Assembly: GCA_001972305.1 (NCBI GenBank)
Contig: BDDD01000323.1
Coordinates: forward strand, 124,001 to 188,000
DNA length: 64,000 bases
Reading direction: 5' to 3'
Origin: Cephalotus follicularis
Lineage: Eukaryota; Streptophyta; Magnoliopsida; Oxalidales; Cephalotaceae
In this document: piece by piece, positions 47,791 through 60,034 of the stretch
Layout of the letters: each line of letters opens with the position of its first letter
Position numbering within the stretch: the stretch's first letter is position 1
Made by a program: the position numbers and the translations under genes
The notes under the pieces: model-generated
Databases searched by the model: none
What the model was told of the DNA's origin: nothing
What the model saw: the letters and a program-made list of their open reading frames with translations, nothing else

Positions 47791-48898
47791 ATATGTGTAC
47801 CTGTACGTGTCGCCCGTTTGGCTTGATGCGTATCCGGGATTAGCTATATGTATATATTATGGATCTCAGTATGAAACACTTGTTTGAAAATGTTTGGAAA
47901 TTGATATGCTCGGAATCTTATTTTCAGTTTATGCAGATTGTGAATCTATATGTATATGTATGCTTTTGAAAGCTTTTGGCAAGATATCTGTGTTTAAGTT
48001 TTATTATCGCTTATTTGTTTCTATATATATACTGAGGTTTGTTCAGCCGCGTTTTTCTTTCCATGTGGCAGGTTATCAGGGGCAGCATGGGTAAGTGTGA
48101 TGAGCGAACCATATGTTGATTAGTGGATCTCTTAGAAGTTGATCTCTTTTATTTTGGTCATTTTATGATCCTGTGTGACCTTGGAGAATAAGTTTGGTTT
48201 AAACAATATTTGTTTTCGAACTTGAGATTATCATTTTATCTTTTTAATTTGATTATTTGAAATAAAGGTTAAGTTCAGTTTGTTATATTTTCTGTAAGAT
48301 AGTTCAGTGTAACATCTTGGTCTCACTAGGGGTGTTACACTTAATTTTGAATTTGAGTTTGATGAGACAAGCTGGATAGGTTGGTTCCCCAAGAAATTTA
48401 AGCCCTGCAACATGACATACCATCTTAACTTTTGGACACAATGATGTTTGACTTTTAATATTCATCAATTATTGATATTGTTTAAATCTCAGATGTTATT
48501 AGTATCATTACTCCAACTTTTTTTTATAACGGAAGTGATTATGTAATCTATAATTATGAACAAAATAGTGAGTATATAGAATTTGTAAAATTTTGTTATA
48601 CAAGGTTTCACGTGTACAATTAATTGTATAGACTGTAAATCTATAATATGTACATGTAAAATTCTTTGTTTAGGTTGTCACTTAGATACAATAGCTCCTG
48701 GAGAGTTTTTTCCCCCTTCTAACTTCGATTTTATTAGTTCTCTAATTTTCTGTATTTCTTTGGTTATATTGTTCTTATTGTCAATTATTTTCTAACGCTA
48801 TTCTTATTAATAAATGATAATTTTACATTTTTTTTTTCTAAATTTGTCCTATTTTTCCTTTATTTAATTTCTACATTACAAAAAATCGAGGTATGTCA

Positions 48899-49134
48899 TG
48901 TAGAAACTTTTTAACAATTTTAAACATTTCTTACAAATAGTCTAAAGCGTTTAGGGAACAAATATATGTTATAACACTTAGGTGTACCTAAATAAAGTTA
49001 CTACACTTTAATCCATATAACATTTCATGTTTATGATCAATACACATATGCACCTTATATGTCAATGAGAAGCTTGCGTGTGCACAACAAATCTGCATAA
49101 ACAAATTAGTAAAATATCTCAATTGTCATGATGA
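48899..49134. other. AT-rich spacer
   Basis: No feature recognised between the second direct repeat and the next LTR. Confidence 0.5.
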
Positions 49135-49193
49135 TGTAAGACCCGGACCTAGTGTGTCCTTTTTTTTATTGTACTGTTTATCATATCCATCAT

Positions 49194-51869
49194 TGTCACA
49201 CCCCATTTTTCTATGAACAGTATATAGTAAAGGCAATCAAACATGTATATTCAGCTTATGCAATTCATGGGAAAATTTAAAACTTTTCCATTCACATTGT
49301 CATTTGCAAAAGCATTATAATACAAGCCGAATATGAAAACGTAATACGCATCTCATATTACGTGTCACCAATTACTTAATCCAAAAAAAAAAAAATCCAG
49401 GTTAACTGCCCTAAAATGGAGCGTGATCATAAAACATTATCCATCAACGTAAAACATAAAAACCATAAGTAAGGTGTACAGCCACCATTTAATATAGAAC
49501 TGATTCAATAATATCCAAAAGAGTACAATTGCGATAAACATCATTTTTATAAATTGCTCTTTGCCCATGCTGGTCCATATCAGGTCCGCTGCATCAGTCT
49601 GAAATAGTAGGGGGGTTAGCCTTTGTCCTCACTCGGTTAAGTAATATATATACAGTTCGGGTTCAATAATAATGTATGTCATGAATGTATGCACAGCGAT
49701 GTAGTACAGTATAGATAACAGTATATACATATAGATGTTTATATGTATATTCACAATACAGGTGTAACCCGGCCAGGGTTACATCAACACAATAAACAGT
49801 AATGTCCGCATAGGACCAGGCAATACAAGCAGTACGTATGAGATCGTTGCCACACTCATACCTCAGCCCCGACTCCGGACGGCTCGAAGCATGTCAACAT
49901 ACAGGTTACTTAGCACGGCGGCTAAGCAATCATAATGAGTTCCACAGCCAACTCCTGGCCCCTAGGGTCAACCCGCCACTAGCCAACCATGGCAATTCCA
50001 CCAAGCAGCTAGTACGGCAACAGTAACAAGCACAGTACAAGTCAAGCAAATCATAAAAGTAATTACTTGATCAAATATATATAACGATCCATTTTTCCAA
50101 GTCGTTTAGAAACATTATAAACACTTGAAATAATGCATTTCCTTTATATAGACATCTCTTAAAAAGTTCACAAGTGTTGGAAATACTTCTCCAGTTATTC
50201 AAAAATATACATTTAGTCAAATATACATTTTCTCCGTATAGAACTTTTAAACAGTTCACAAACATTGGAAATACTTCCCCAGTTATTTGAAAATATACAT
50301 TTAGTCAATATACATTTTCGTACAAGATAATGATTTATTTAAAATCATGCAAGTGTTTCTAAAACGCATTTAGAAATCAACCACATTTCAATAATCAATT
50401 CAAGTAACAGTTCAAGATGCAATGCAAACATATGCTCAAATGCATCTAGGCTCAATTCAGTTTAACGCACGTCATTCACTGTGACAGTCGACTGTCTCTC
50501 AAACAAGTCGGCTGTTCTGGGCAAGCAATACATGCGTAGTCGACTGTTTTCCTTCAACAGTCGACTATTTCTTGCGAACAGTACCCTAAACCACCCAACA
50601 GTGCATTCCCGCCATTCCTGGGTAGAATAATTCATGCACAGTCGACTGGAGTCCATTAACATTCGACTGCATACATTGAACAGTCGGCTGTTTTACTTCA
50701 ACAGTCGGATGTTCTGGGCGAATCGGTAGCATGCAAATCAATCAATCTAACCAAACAGATTATTGCAAGCTCAACAACTGTATTCACGTAATAGAACACC
50801 ATACATTGTTGTCACATAATTCATATATCATGACATCGTTCATGTATTTCATCGGATGGACCATTATCATGATTGAATTCAACATGCAAGTACACAGTCA
50901 CTACTTGAATCCCAACAATGTGCATGGCAAGTAACAATCAGTAGCAACCAAGACATCAAATCAATGATCCACAATTCATGCAATCATGCATAACATCAAT
51001 GAACATTCATTAATTTTGAACTCAAACTTGCATGTATATTCACTACAATTCCTTACCTTTTGATCCAAAGTTAAGAATCTGAAAGTCCACCTCTTTAAGT
51101 TCCTGGTCAGTGACGTTTTGAGCTTCCCAGCCTCTCCAATTCCAATCCAGTAGCTCCAACCCGAGCTCCTTGGTTCAATAGTGGAGGATTGCTCTCACTT
51201 TCTCCTCTCATGATTTCTCACTGTATTTTCCTCTATAATTTTTCTTTGGTTCTTTCTTTCCAGGTGCTGGGCGAGAGAGGTGAAGAGGAGAGCGCTTTAT
51301 GCAGACAATTCTCTCTCTCCCTTCATTAGCCCGTTTCCATGGCACTAAATGGCATTTTCCTTTCCACAGGCTGCATGCACTCACACATGTCTATTCCTCT
51401 CCCCCATTCGACTTGAATGATACACAAGTGTCCCATTCTTCTCCTCCTCTGGCCGCATGATGCACATATGTCACTCACTTTCTTCTTGTCAGTTGTTGCA
51501 TGTGATCTCGTCACATGTTGAAGATACAATGCACAAATCAGTCGACTGTTCTTCCCCACAGTCGGCTGTTCACTTGGCCGTTGTACTGCCAGGTGGCTCG
51601 ACAGTCTACCAGTCTGCTGGTTATCCCACCAGTCGACTGTCACATTATACAGTCCCTCAGTCGATTGCTTCATCATCCAGCCGGCTGTTTTGAGTATCTT
51701 TCCCACTATCGAAGTTCCTTTTAACACCTTTAACATTTCTTACTCACAATCAACATTATAATAGGGAAAATATCATCAAATTTGGGAATTTCACTATTAT
51801 TATTAATTCCATGATAAAATTACATTGAAAATTATAATATTACAATATGTGAAAATCCCGGGCGTTACA
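49194..51869 (-). mobile_element. Solo LTR, Tekay-like, minus orientation (2.7 kb)
   Basis: It starts TGTCACACCCCATTTTTC, ends TCCCGGGCGTTACA, and is flanked by a perfect 5-bp duplication atcat (49,189-49,193; 51,870-51,874). It shares a GGGGGGTTAGCCTTTGTCCTC-like block at 49,613 with the LTR at 52,491-55,195. It carries GTCGAC motif clusters at 50,485-50,715 and 51,540-51,695. Confidence 0.82.
50485..51695. repeat. Two CAGTCGACTGT clusters in a minus-strand gypsy-type solo LTR
   Basis: The clusters are at 50,485-50,715 (about eight motifs such as ACAGTCGACTGT and CAGTCGGCTGTT) and 51,540-51,695 (about six, including CAGTCGACTGTTC and CAGTCGACTGTCAC). The core palindrome is the same as in the Sirevirus solo LTR at 32.9 kb. 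Confidence 0.9.
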
Positions 51870-51874
51870 ATCAT

Positions 51875-52485
51875 GTACTGTATTGTTATTACATCTTTTG
51901 TGTAATAAAACTAATTGACTAGACTGAGATATTATTAACTAATTGACTCTTTTAGACTACATTTTGGATGACTGAGACCCTTTCGAATCCCACCCACACA
52001 CTGCAAACCATTGCAAACCACACACTCCTGCTTAAAGAACCAGCCCCTCCCTTTTTATCACAACACCGACACTTCTCACTCTCAATTGAAACACACACAT
52101 AAAACCACACTCTCCTACTCCTTTTTCTACTGTCGATCCTTGAGGATCTAAAAGGGAATTGATTTCTGGCCATGGTTTGATCAACAAACTGGTTTTGAAG
52201 CTTTCCATAACCTATTGAAGCTTTAAACTTGACTTCAATCTCCGTTTTCTAAATTCAATCAAAGTTCAAGCTTCTAACATTTTGGTAGAGTGTTTCTACC
52301 TAAAATGCTCCATGGATTCATGGATTTTAACGATTTATAAACTGTTTAATGGCTTTATAACTGATTGATTAGTTAAAACTGAACTAGAAAATGATTTTAG
52401 GTTATTTTGGGGGGGTTTGACCTAAATCTAGATCTAAGGATTCTATGATTGAAAAACCAGTTTAGAAGGGTTTAAAAGATGTTTT
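51875..52485. other. Middle part of the 49,135 LTR
   Basis: AT-rich sequence between two insertions. There is no gene; the minus-strand frame at 51,952-52,173 has no recognised motif. Confidence 0.4.
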
Positions 52486-52490
52486 TGGAC

Positions 52491-55195
52491 TGTCACACCC
52501 CGTTCCCATAACAACAAAAAAAGTGGTGGCAATCAACATATAAATCCGGCTTATGCAAATTTACCATAAATTTAAAACTATCCATATCCATTAACAACTT
52601 GCGGAAGCATTTAAATATAAGCCGAATTAAAACGTAACATGCATCCCATACTAGATGCTACAACAATAGACATCATCAAAGTTAACTACCCTTAAACGGA
52701 GCATGAACAATATTCATCAAAACATCGATTCATTTATTACAATGATCCACTAACGTTTCTCAAAAGCAGAAACAACATAAACTCCACTTTGCTCCACGGA
52801 ACTCAACGGTAGCAATCCGCTGCCTCAACCTGAAAACAATCTGAAACTGTAGGGGGGGTTAGCCTTTGTCCTCACTCGGCTAAGTAATAAACATGATTTG
52901 GGATCAACGATAAAGAATGCTATGTAATGAATGCAACATGATGCAATACATACTATATCCCAATGCATATATATATATATATATAGATAGATAGATAGAT
53001 AGATATAGATATATACCCAACCACAATGTCACAGTTCACGATGTCACAGTATCACAATTCACAATTCACGGTCTCAAACAAGTCCAAAGGACTACACAAA
53101 ACACGGTTCACGATGGGTACGAAGAGCGCCGCCAACTCCTGGCCCCAACGTCGTACATCCTATCATCGACCCCGACTCCGGACGGCACGAAGCAGGTCAC
53201 AATGCAGTGAGTCACCCAGCCAACTCCTGGCCCCTGAGTCGACCCGGCCACTAGTCATCGCTGGCATCTCCGCCACGCAACTAGTACGGCCACAATCACA
53301 ATCACAATCAGCAATCACAGTCAAGCTCAATCACAATCATCTCGATGCTCAAATTGTTTTCCAAGTAGTTTATAAAACAAAATACCTGAAAACAAACTCA
53401 TTTTCACGATGTCACTGTTCACGGTTCTCGATATCACAAAACTCAGTTCACGGTGTTTTTGGAAGCCATTTTCACGGTTCGAAAGTATATATTTCTCAAA
53501 ACATATAATTTCGTGTAAAGTAATGATTTATAATGCTCATGAATGCACTTCCAAAAGAATTATACAACAGTTCACAACCAGTTATCACGATGCACAATCG
53601 GTTCACAGTCAACAATACTCAGTCACAAATCACAACGACCCATTCTAACACACAACGAATCATAGCGTCGACGTTATCTCTAAGCGTCGACGTTTATCGC
53701 AAATCAGGACACATTCTCCGTATAACAATCTATAGCGTCGACGCTTCTTTCCTAAGCGTCGACGGTTAAGCGAACCAAAACATGGTTCCTTCAACACGTC
53801 TCAAAACCGATCGAGTTCAAGGCATACAACATATGCAATCCGATCTACAATCATCATAAAACACGATATGCATAGCGGGTTAACTATTCATAGCAACCCT
53901 AACACAGTCACACAATTCACAATCCACAACCCACAATCATTCAAAGACACGATATGCACGCATTTCATCAAGGAACATTTATTATAATTGAACTCAAACC
54001 ACATTTATAAAATCCCCTACCTGTTACGGCAGTAACAACCGTACAGTCGAGCTGCACGTTCAATTGCCGAACCTTTTCGATAACCGTCGAACCGAAGCTG
54101 GTTCTTGTCGATTGATCAGTTCCTCAACGCCAAATCCAATGGCCACTCACACACTGCACATACAACATATTTCTGTTACGTTCGACACACAAAACATTTC
54201 CGTCGCCGAAACGCCTTCCAGATTCCGACCGACACAACCAGGCGGCGAAACACCCATCAACGCGTTCCACATTGAACGGTCTACTCAAAACCGGTCAAGA
54301 CTCGCCGGGAATCGGCACCGAACGCTGCGCCACGGCCGGCAGCGAGTCGTGACTCACTGAGTCAACTCGTCGGACCTCCACAGGTCCGATCACCACCCAA
54401 AAATGCCTCACATTCACCAGTTATACACACCCATGCCCTTGACTCGCCAAGACTCGGCGCTAAAAGCGCGGTCCAAGGCGGCAGTGAGTCGACTCAGCCA
54501 AGTCGTTCCAGCTGATTCCGGTCAAATCACGCCTCACCGGTGTTGGAAATGGGAAGAGCGGGCCCTCTACACCAAAACCCACCCCACCCGCGACGCTAAC
54601 GGCGCCGGGAAACGCCGGGAAAAGGCGCGACAGTGGCGGCAAGGAGAAGAAAAAAGAAGAAAAAGAGAAGGAGGGGGAGGAGGTTACCGTCGGTTGGAGG
54701 CTCTGGGTTGACCGACGTGCTCTCCCGGTCCAGTAGCTGGCTCCAGCGTCCTCTCCCGTGCTCTTTGCCGATCTCTCTCCCATTCTCTCTCGCCATCTCT
54801 CCCTGTTGCAGGCGCACAGAGCGTCTGCAATTCCTTTCATGCACGGGCGCGTGATGCGCTCGTGTGTGTCTCTCCCTCCCTTTATTCATTTGTTATTTTG
54901 CTTTCTCTTTAGTATTTTCTGGTAAAATACTAAGGTACGGGTCCTGATTTTTCCGCAAATCGTGACATAAATTATCCAAACACCCACCAAAATAATCGCA
55001 ATAATATTGCGAATATTTGGGCTTTATTGTCGCGCATTAAAAATAGATTTTATTAGCCGTCTTAGCTAACACGATTACGACTTAAATGCGTAATGCCTTT
55101 TTATTACTCCGGGCTCTATCGATTTTATCACGACTGTACACGCACCAATTTCATAATAATTATTTATGAAATTCGGGGCGTTACATCCTCCCCTC
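52491..55195 (-). repeat. 3' LTR of the minus-strand Tekay element (2,705 bp)
   Basis: Full length, TG...CA. It contains a (TA)n(GATA)n microsatellite (52,968-53,010), a GTCGAC array (53,663-53,765), a GC-rich region with AGTCGACTC motifs (54,300-54,730), and it ends GGGGCGTTACA. Confidence 0.85.
53663..53765. repeat. GTCGAC array, left LTR
   Basis: Four motifs: TAGCGTCGACGTTA, AAGCGTCGACGTTT, TAGCGTCGACGCTTC and AAGCGTCGACGGTT. The same four sit at 58,397-58,503 in the partner LTR, one with a base change. Confidence 0.9.
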
Positions 55196-55390
55196 CTTAA
55201 AGAAATATCGTCCCAAGATTCCCTAGATTAAACATGTGAAGGTAAAACGCCTTCACTTCATCCTCACGTTCTAAGTGGCTTTCCAAGCCCATGGTATTAC
55301 CATCACACTTCCACCAATATCGAGCTTTAGATCTCGATACATCTTGTTAATCGCCGGATGTACAGAGAAACTGGAGCGATAGGCTTGCGA
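55196..55390 (-). pseudogene. pol scrap next to the polypurine tract (fossil)
   Basis: On the minus strand the text resembles the zinc-binding start of a chromovirus integrase (KMYRDLK-like) and the chromodomain-like end. It is heavily deleted and no protein can be read. Confidence 0.45.
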
Positions 55391-56127
55391 TCACAGCTCA
55401 TCCACATCAAACAATTCATAACCATACGATCCATAACATATGGTTTACGACTGCACGTTCCGTAACTGCACAATCTGCATCCGTTCAATCTGTAACCATA
55501 CTATATCCATATCACTAGGTCTCCAAGAACCCAACATCTTACCCATTATTATTCCGCAACTCCAAATAACTCCAATTAGCACTTATCCAGTTAATCACGT
55601 TCAATCTCCCAACAGTAAAGATCCTACACTGGTATATCCAGCACAGTTCCGCAACAATCATACATCAATCATACTCAAAAGTTCTATAAGCTAGAACTTT
55701 AAACAATCACATCCTGTCAGCGGAATAATCAGTTGAATACATTTCAACTCTTATAATCTCCCGAAAATTGGGCATGAAGTATTCGTTTACAAAACTATGC
55801 CCCCTGTAAAGAAAACACAAATTATATATGCACACTCTCGAAGGAGGAACCAACAGTTTACAAATGGGCTCAGCCCTCATCAAACCACAATTCAATAGAA
55901 TTACATCATTCTAGAACCTCAAGTGATGAATCCATTAAAATCAAACTCTTAAGATTTCTCGAAATTCCGGCATAAAGTATTCGTTTATCGGACTCCATGC
56001 CACCTGATAAACCACAGTTTATATGTTTTGGGGTTTAACCCTCATATCTCATCACAATCTATATGCTGGGGGCTCCGCCCACACCAGACTACATCTCAAC
56101 TAAATCCAAATATATCATTTGCATGCA

Positions 56128-56325
56128 AAGGACAATCCTTTCAATACCCTTAATGATGGGTTTGATCATATCCAATAACACCATACGCATGCGAAGGATA
56201 ATCATGTCAGAACCTCGAATGATGGGTCTGATCATATCCAATAACACCATACGCATGCGAAGGATAATCATGTCAGAACCTCGAATGATGGGTCTGATCA
56301 TATCCAATAATATCATACATCGATC
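56128..56325. repeat. 66-bp tandem repeat, three units
   Basis: The unit starts AGGATAATCATGTCAGAACC and includes GATGGGTCTGATCATATCC. Units two and three are almost identical. Because 66 is a multiple of three the array stays open on both strands, but nothing suggests it is translated. Confidence 0.92.
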
Positions 56326-56799
56326 AAATGATGCACTGCCATATGCCGGCAAGTCAAATACATCAACACACATTTATATTCACGCACTGCCACAAGCCGG
56401 CAGGTCATATAATGTAAATACACTGTCCATCTACATCAACTACCTCATACAACCATAGATAAAAGAATATAGATTCTTACCCCGCACTCCGACTGTCTAA
56501 TTACTGACACGTCCACCTGAACCTGAACCTGAACCTGACCCACTTCATTTCAATGAAACAGGTCAGTAACCAATAGCTGTGTACAATATACATATGCAAT
56601 GAATGCGTGCCAGGGTGTAGCAGATATATATATAATGTCAATCATGTGAGATGCGTACATAGCATAACCAATGTGAACAATGTCATTTCACATTTATACA
56701 AGTCATAACACAATACGTCATCAGTAACTCTACCATATACCGTCATCCGGGGCCTTTCGTCCCATATCAATCCATGATCGTGCTCTATCCATTACATTT

Positions 56800-57310
56800 C
56801 ACATCCGTTCATGGTCCATAGCCGTTTACGGTCTATATCCATTCACAATTCGTATCCGTTTACGGCCCACAGCCGTTTACGGTCAATACCAACTTACAAT
56901 TCATATCCGTTACGGCCAACAGCCGTTCACGGTCCATATCCGTTCACTCGCAATCTATTTCAAGCATACGTGCAATGCCCATACATCCGATAACAGTCCA
57001 TTCAACCACTATCCAATCAATAACGACCCATTCGATCACTAACCGTTCGATAACAGTTCATACGATCACTAACTGCTCAACAACGGTTCAAACGATCACT
57101 ATCCATTAAATAACGATTCATACGATCCATGATGACACACTAGCCATTCACAATGACCATTCATATTCTATTCCGATAGACCAATATTCGATACGGAAAC
57201 TTTTCTGACAACACTTATTCCTTTCGGCTCATCCGATCGACCATTTAGCCATTACGGCTTATTCGGTGGGTCACTTAGCCATTATGGCACATTCGGTCGG
57301 TCACTTGACC
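56800..57310. repeat. Short-period minisatellites
   Basis: Three neighbouring arrays: CCGTTTACGGTC/CCATATCCGTTCAC-like units (56,800-56,960), units of about 28 bp with TTCGATCACTAACCG/ATAACGGTTCA (56,990-57,130), and GGTCACTTAGCCATTATGGC-like units (57,225-57,320). Confidence 0.8.
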
Positions 57311-57880
57311 ATTTCGGACTTCAAAGCCCTCACTGTCACTTCATTCGATGTATCCCATAGGATTTCAAGAGGTCTGCCTTCTCGAGGTCAGCCTTCCGGG
57401 AAAGTCTAGATTGCTTGGCAGCCTTAGGCGCTATTTCGGAGGCTTAAACATTAGCCTAATCTCAATCAGAATCGAGATCCATGGAAAACTGGGTAGTTTC
57501 ACCAAAACAGGGCTATTGGCATCAACACCACCCATTAGGCATCGACGTCATCACTCTAGGTATCTACGCTCATATCAGCTCTTCCAAAACGGTTCCCATA
57601 ATGCCGCGTAACATGGTCAGGAACCATGTGCTGTGGCTATGCTTGTGCGTACAATCGACGCATATCCACCATGTTGCAGCATTCGCAACCATTTGCTGCT
57701 GGAAGTAATCCACTATACGGCTCATAGGGTCCGTTCTGTCATTCACTTCCTCAGGAACACTTCCATTAGCGGCTCAAGGCCTTCCGCGTTTTCTCCTTCC
57801 ACCCATTTTGTTTCCTTTAAGGAAGATCATGATTAATCACATCTTTAGGAAACAATCGTTAATTGCCAAGGAACTTATTT

Positions 57881-59942
57881 CCTGGCCCCAACGTCGTACA
57901 TCCTGTCATCGGCCCCGACTCCGGACGGCACGAAGCAGGTCACAATGCAGTGAGTCACCCAGCCAACTCCTGGCCCCTGAGTCGACCCGGCCACTAGTCA
58001 TCGCTGGCATCTCCGCCACGCAACTAGTACGGCCACAATCACAATCAGCAATCACAGTCAAGCTCAATCACAATCATCTCGATGCTCAAATTGTTTTCCA
58101 AGTAGTTTACAAAACAAAATACCTGAAAACAAACTCATTTTCACGATGTCACTATTCACGGTTCTCGATATCACAAAACTCAGTTCACGGTGTTTTTGGA
58201 AGCCATTTTCACTGTTCGAAAGTATATATTTCTCAAAACATATAATTTCGTGTAAAGTAATGATTTATAATGATCATGAATGCACTTCCAAAAGAATGAT
58301 ACAACAGTTCACAACCAGTTATCACGATGCACAATCGGTTCACAGTCATCAATACTCAGTCACAAATCACAACGACCCATTCTAACACACAACGAATCAT
58401 AGCGTCGACGTTATCTCTAAGCGTCGACGTTTATCGCAAATCGGGACACATTCTCCGTATAACAATCTATAGCGTCGACGCTTCTTTCCTAAGTGTCGAC
58501 GGTTAAGCGAACCAAAACATGGTTCCTTCAACACGTCTCAAAACCGATCGAGTTCAAGGCATACAACATATGCAATCCGATCTACAATCATCGTAAAATA
58601 CGATATGCATAGCGGGTTAACTATTCATAGCAACCCTAACACAGTCACACAATTCACAATTCACAATCCACAACCCACAATCATTCAAAGACACGATATG
58701 CACGCATTTCATCAAGGAACATTTATTATAATTGAACTCAAACCACATTTATAAAATCCCCTACCTGTTACGGCAGTAACAACCGTACAGTCGAGCTGCA
58801 CGTTCAATTGCCGAACCTTTTTGATAACCGTCGAACCGAAGCCGGTTCTTGTCGATTGATCAGTTCCTCAACGCCAAATCCAATGGCCTCTCACACACTG
58901 CACATACAACACATTTCTGTTACGTTCGACACACAAAACATTTCCGTCACCGAAACGCTGACCAGATTCCGACCGACACAACCAGGCGGCGAAACACCCA
59001 TCAACGGGTTCCACATTGAACGGTCTACTCAAAACCGGTCAAGACTCGCCGAGAATCGGCGCCGAACGCCGCGCCACGGCCGGCAGCGAGTCGTGACTCA
59101 CTGAGTCAACTCGTCGGACCTCCACAGGTCCGATCACCACCCAAAAATGCCTCACATTCACTAGTTATACACACTCATGCCCTTGACTCTCCAAGACTCG
59201 GCGCTAAAAGCGCGGTCCAAGGCGGCAGTGAGTCGACTCGCTGAGTCGACTCAGCCAAGTCGTTCCGGCCGATTCCGGCCAAATCACGCCTCACCGGTGG
59301 TGGAAATGGGAAGAGCGGGCCCTCTACACCAAAACCCACCCCACCCGCGACGCTAACGGCGCCGAGAAACGCCAGGAAAAGGCGCGACAGTGGCAGCAAG
59401 GAGAAGAAAAAAGAAGAAAAAGAGAAGGAGGGGGAGGACGTTACCATCGGTTGGAGGCCCTGGGTTGACCGACGTGCTCTCCCGGTCCGGTAGCTGGCTC
59501 CGGCGTCCTCTCCCGTGCTCTCTGTCGATCTCTCTCCCACTCTCTCTCGCCATCTCTCCCTGTTGCAGGCGCACAGAGCGCCTGCAATTCCTTTCATGCA
59601 CGGGCGCGTGATGCGCCCGTGTGTGTCTCTCCCTCCCTTTATTCATTTGTTATTTTGCTTTCTCTTTAGTATTTTCTGGTAAAATACTAAGGTGCGGGTC
59701 CCGATTTTTCCGCAAATCGTGACATAAATTATCCAAACACCCACCAAAATAATCGCAATAATATTGCGAACATTTGGGCTTTATTGTCGCGCATTAAAAA
59801 TAGATTTTATTAGCCGTCTTAGCTAACACGATTACGACTTAAATGCGTAATGCCTTTTTATTACTCCGGGCTCTATCGATTTTATCACGACTGTACACGC
59901 ACCAATTTCATAATAGTTATTTATGAAATTCGGGGCGTTACA
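57881..59942 (-). repeat. 5' LTR portion of the minus-strand Tekay element
   Basis: Collinear with 53,138-55,195, with only scattered differences. It includes the GTCGAC array (58,397-58,503) and ends GGGGCGTTACA. Confidence 0.88.
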
Positions 59943-60034
59943 AGGACTTACCTAAACCTTTTAAATGATTGGTTTGTAAAATGGAACGGATTTGAATAGG
60001 ATTAAGCACGAACTGCTCTGTTTATTTCCCAGCA

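Larger units (their letters stand above)
35361..48339 (+). mobile_element. Solo LTR of a Tekay-like family, expanded by two nested insertions
   Basis: It starts TGTAATACCCTGCATG and ends TAGGGGTGTTACA, with a perfect 5-bp duplication cttaa (35,356-35,360; 48,340-48,344). The uninterrupted paralog at about 18,213 shows the empty site. Its own sequence is 35,361-36,384, 39,251-40,305 and 47,796-48,339, about 2.6 kb. It carries a GTCGAC array at 39,378-39,565 and a CT-rich stretch near 35,640-35,770. No internal domain of its own is seen. Confidence 0.8.
34585..48898 (+). repeat. Diverged direct repeat, copy 2 (interrupted)
   Basis: The partner of 17,557-19,312. Its own sequence is 34,585-34,787, 34,994-35,360 and 48,340-48,898; the rest is inserted DNA. 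The homology stops at GAGGTATGTCA in both copies. Confidence 0.75.
55690..57880 (-). other. LTR-derived debris inside the minus-strand Tekay element
   Basis: Two copies of the stem-loop block (55,767-55,810 and, weaker, 55,963-56,006) with GGGCTCAGCC-type motifs resemble the antisense solo LTRs at 25.6 and 36.4 kb. Several minisatellites follow (listed separately). It looks like parts of one or two other Tekay-type LTRs, in the minus direction, without clear borders. Confidence 0.45.
52491..59942 (-). mobile_element. Tekay-type Ty3/gypsy element on the minus strand, broken, with LTR debris inside
   Basis: It starts TGTCACACCCCGTTCCC and ends GAAATTCGGGGCGTTACA. The flanks tggac (52,486-52,490) and aggac (59,943-59,947) match at four of five bases. 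The 3' LTR (left, 52,491-55,195) is followed by the reverse complement of a polypurine tract (TCCTCCCCTCCTTAAAGA) and a short scrap of pol. The 5' LTR (right, 57,881-59,942) is collinear with 53,138-55,195 and nearly identical, so the element is young. Most of gag-pol is missing and the interior holds LTR-like repeats. It is broken. Confidence 0.82.

Noticed and set aside
34585-48898. Considered the two direct repeats as certain LTRs of one giant element
   Set aside because: The TG...CA edges fit, but there is no primer-binding site after the first copy, no purine tract before the second and no target duplication, so I keep it open.
54403-54889. Frames of 97-126 residues, matched at 59,175-59,646
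   Set aside because: They are in a GC-rich part of a pair of LTRs and open on both strands; duplicated only because the LTRs are.
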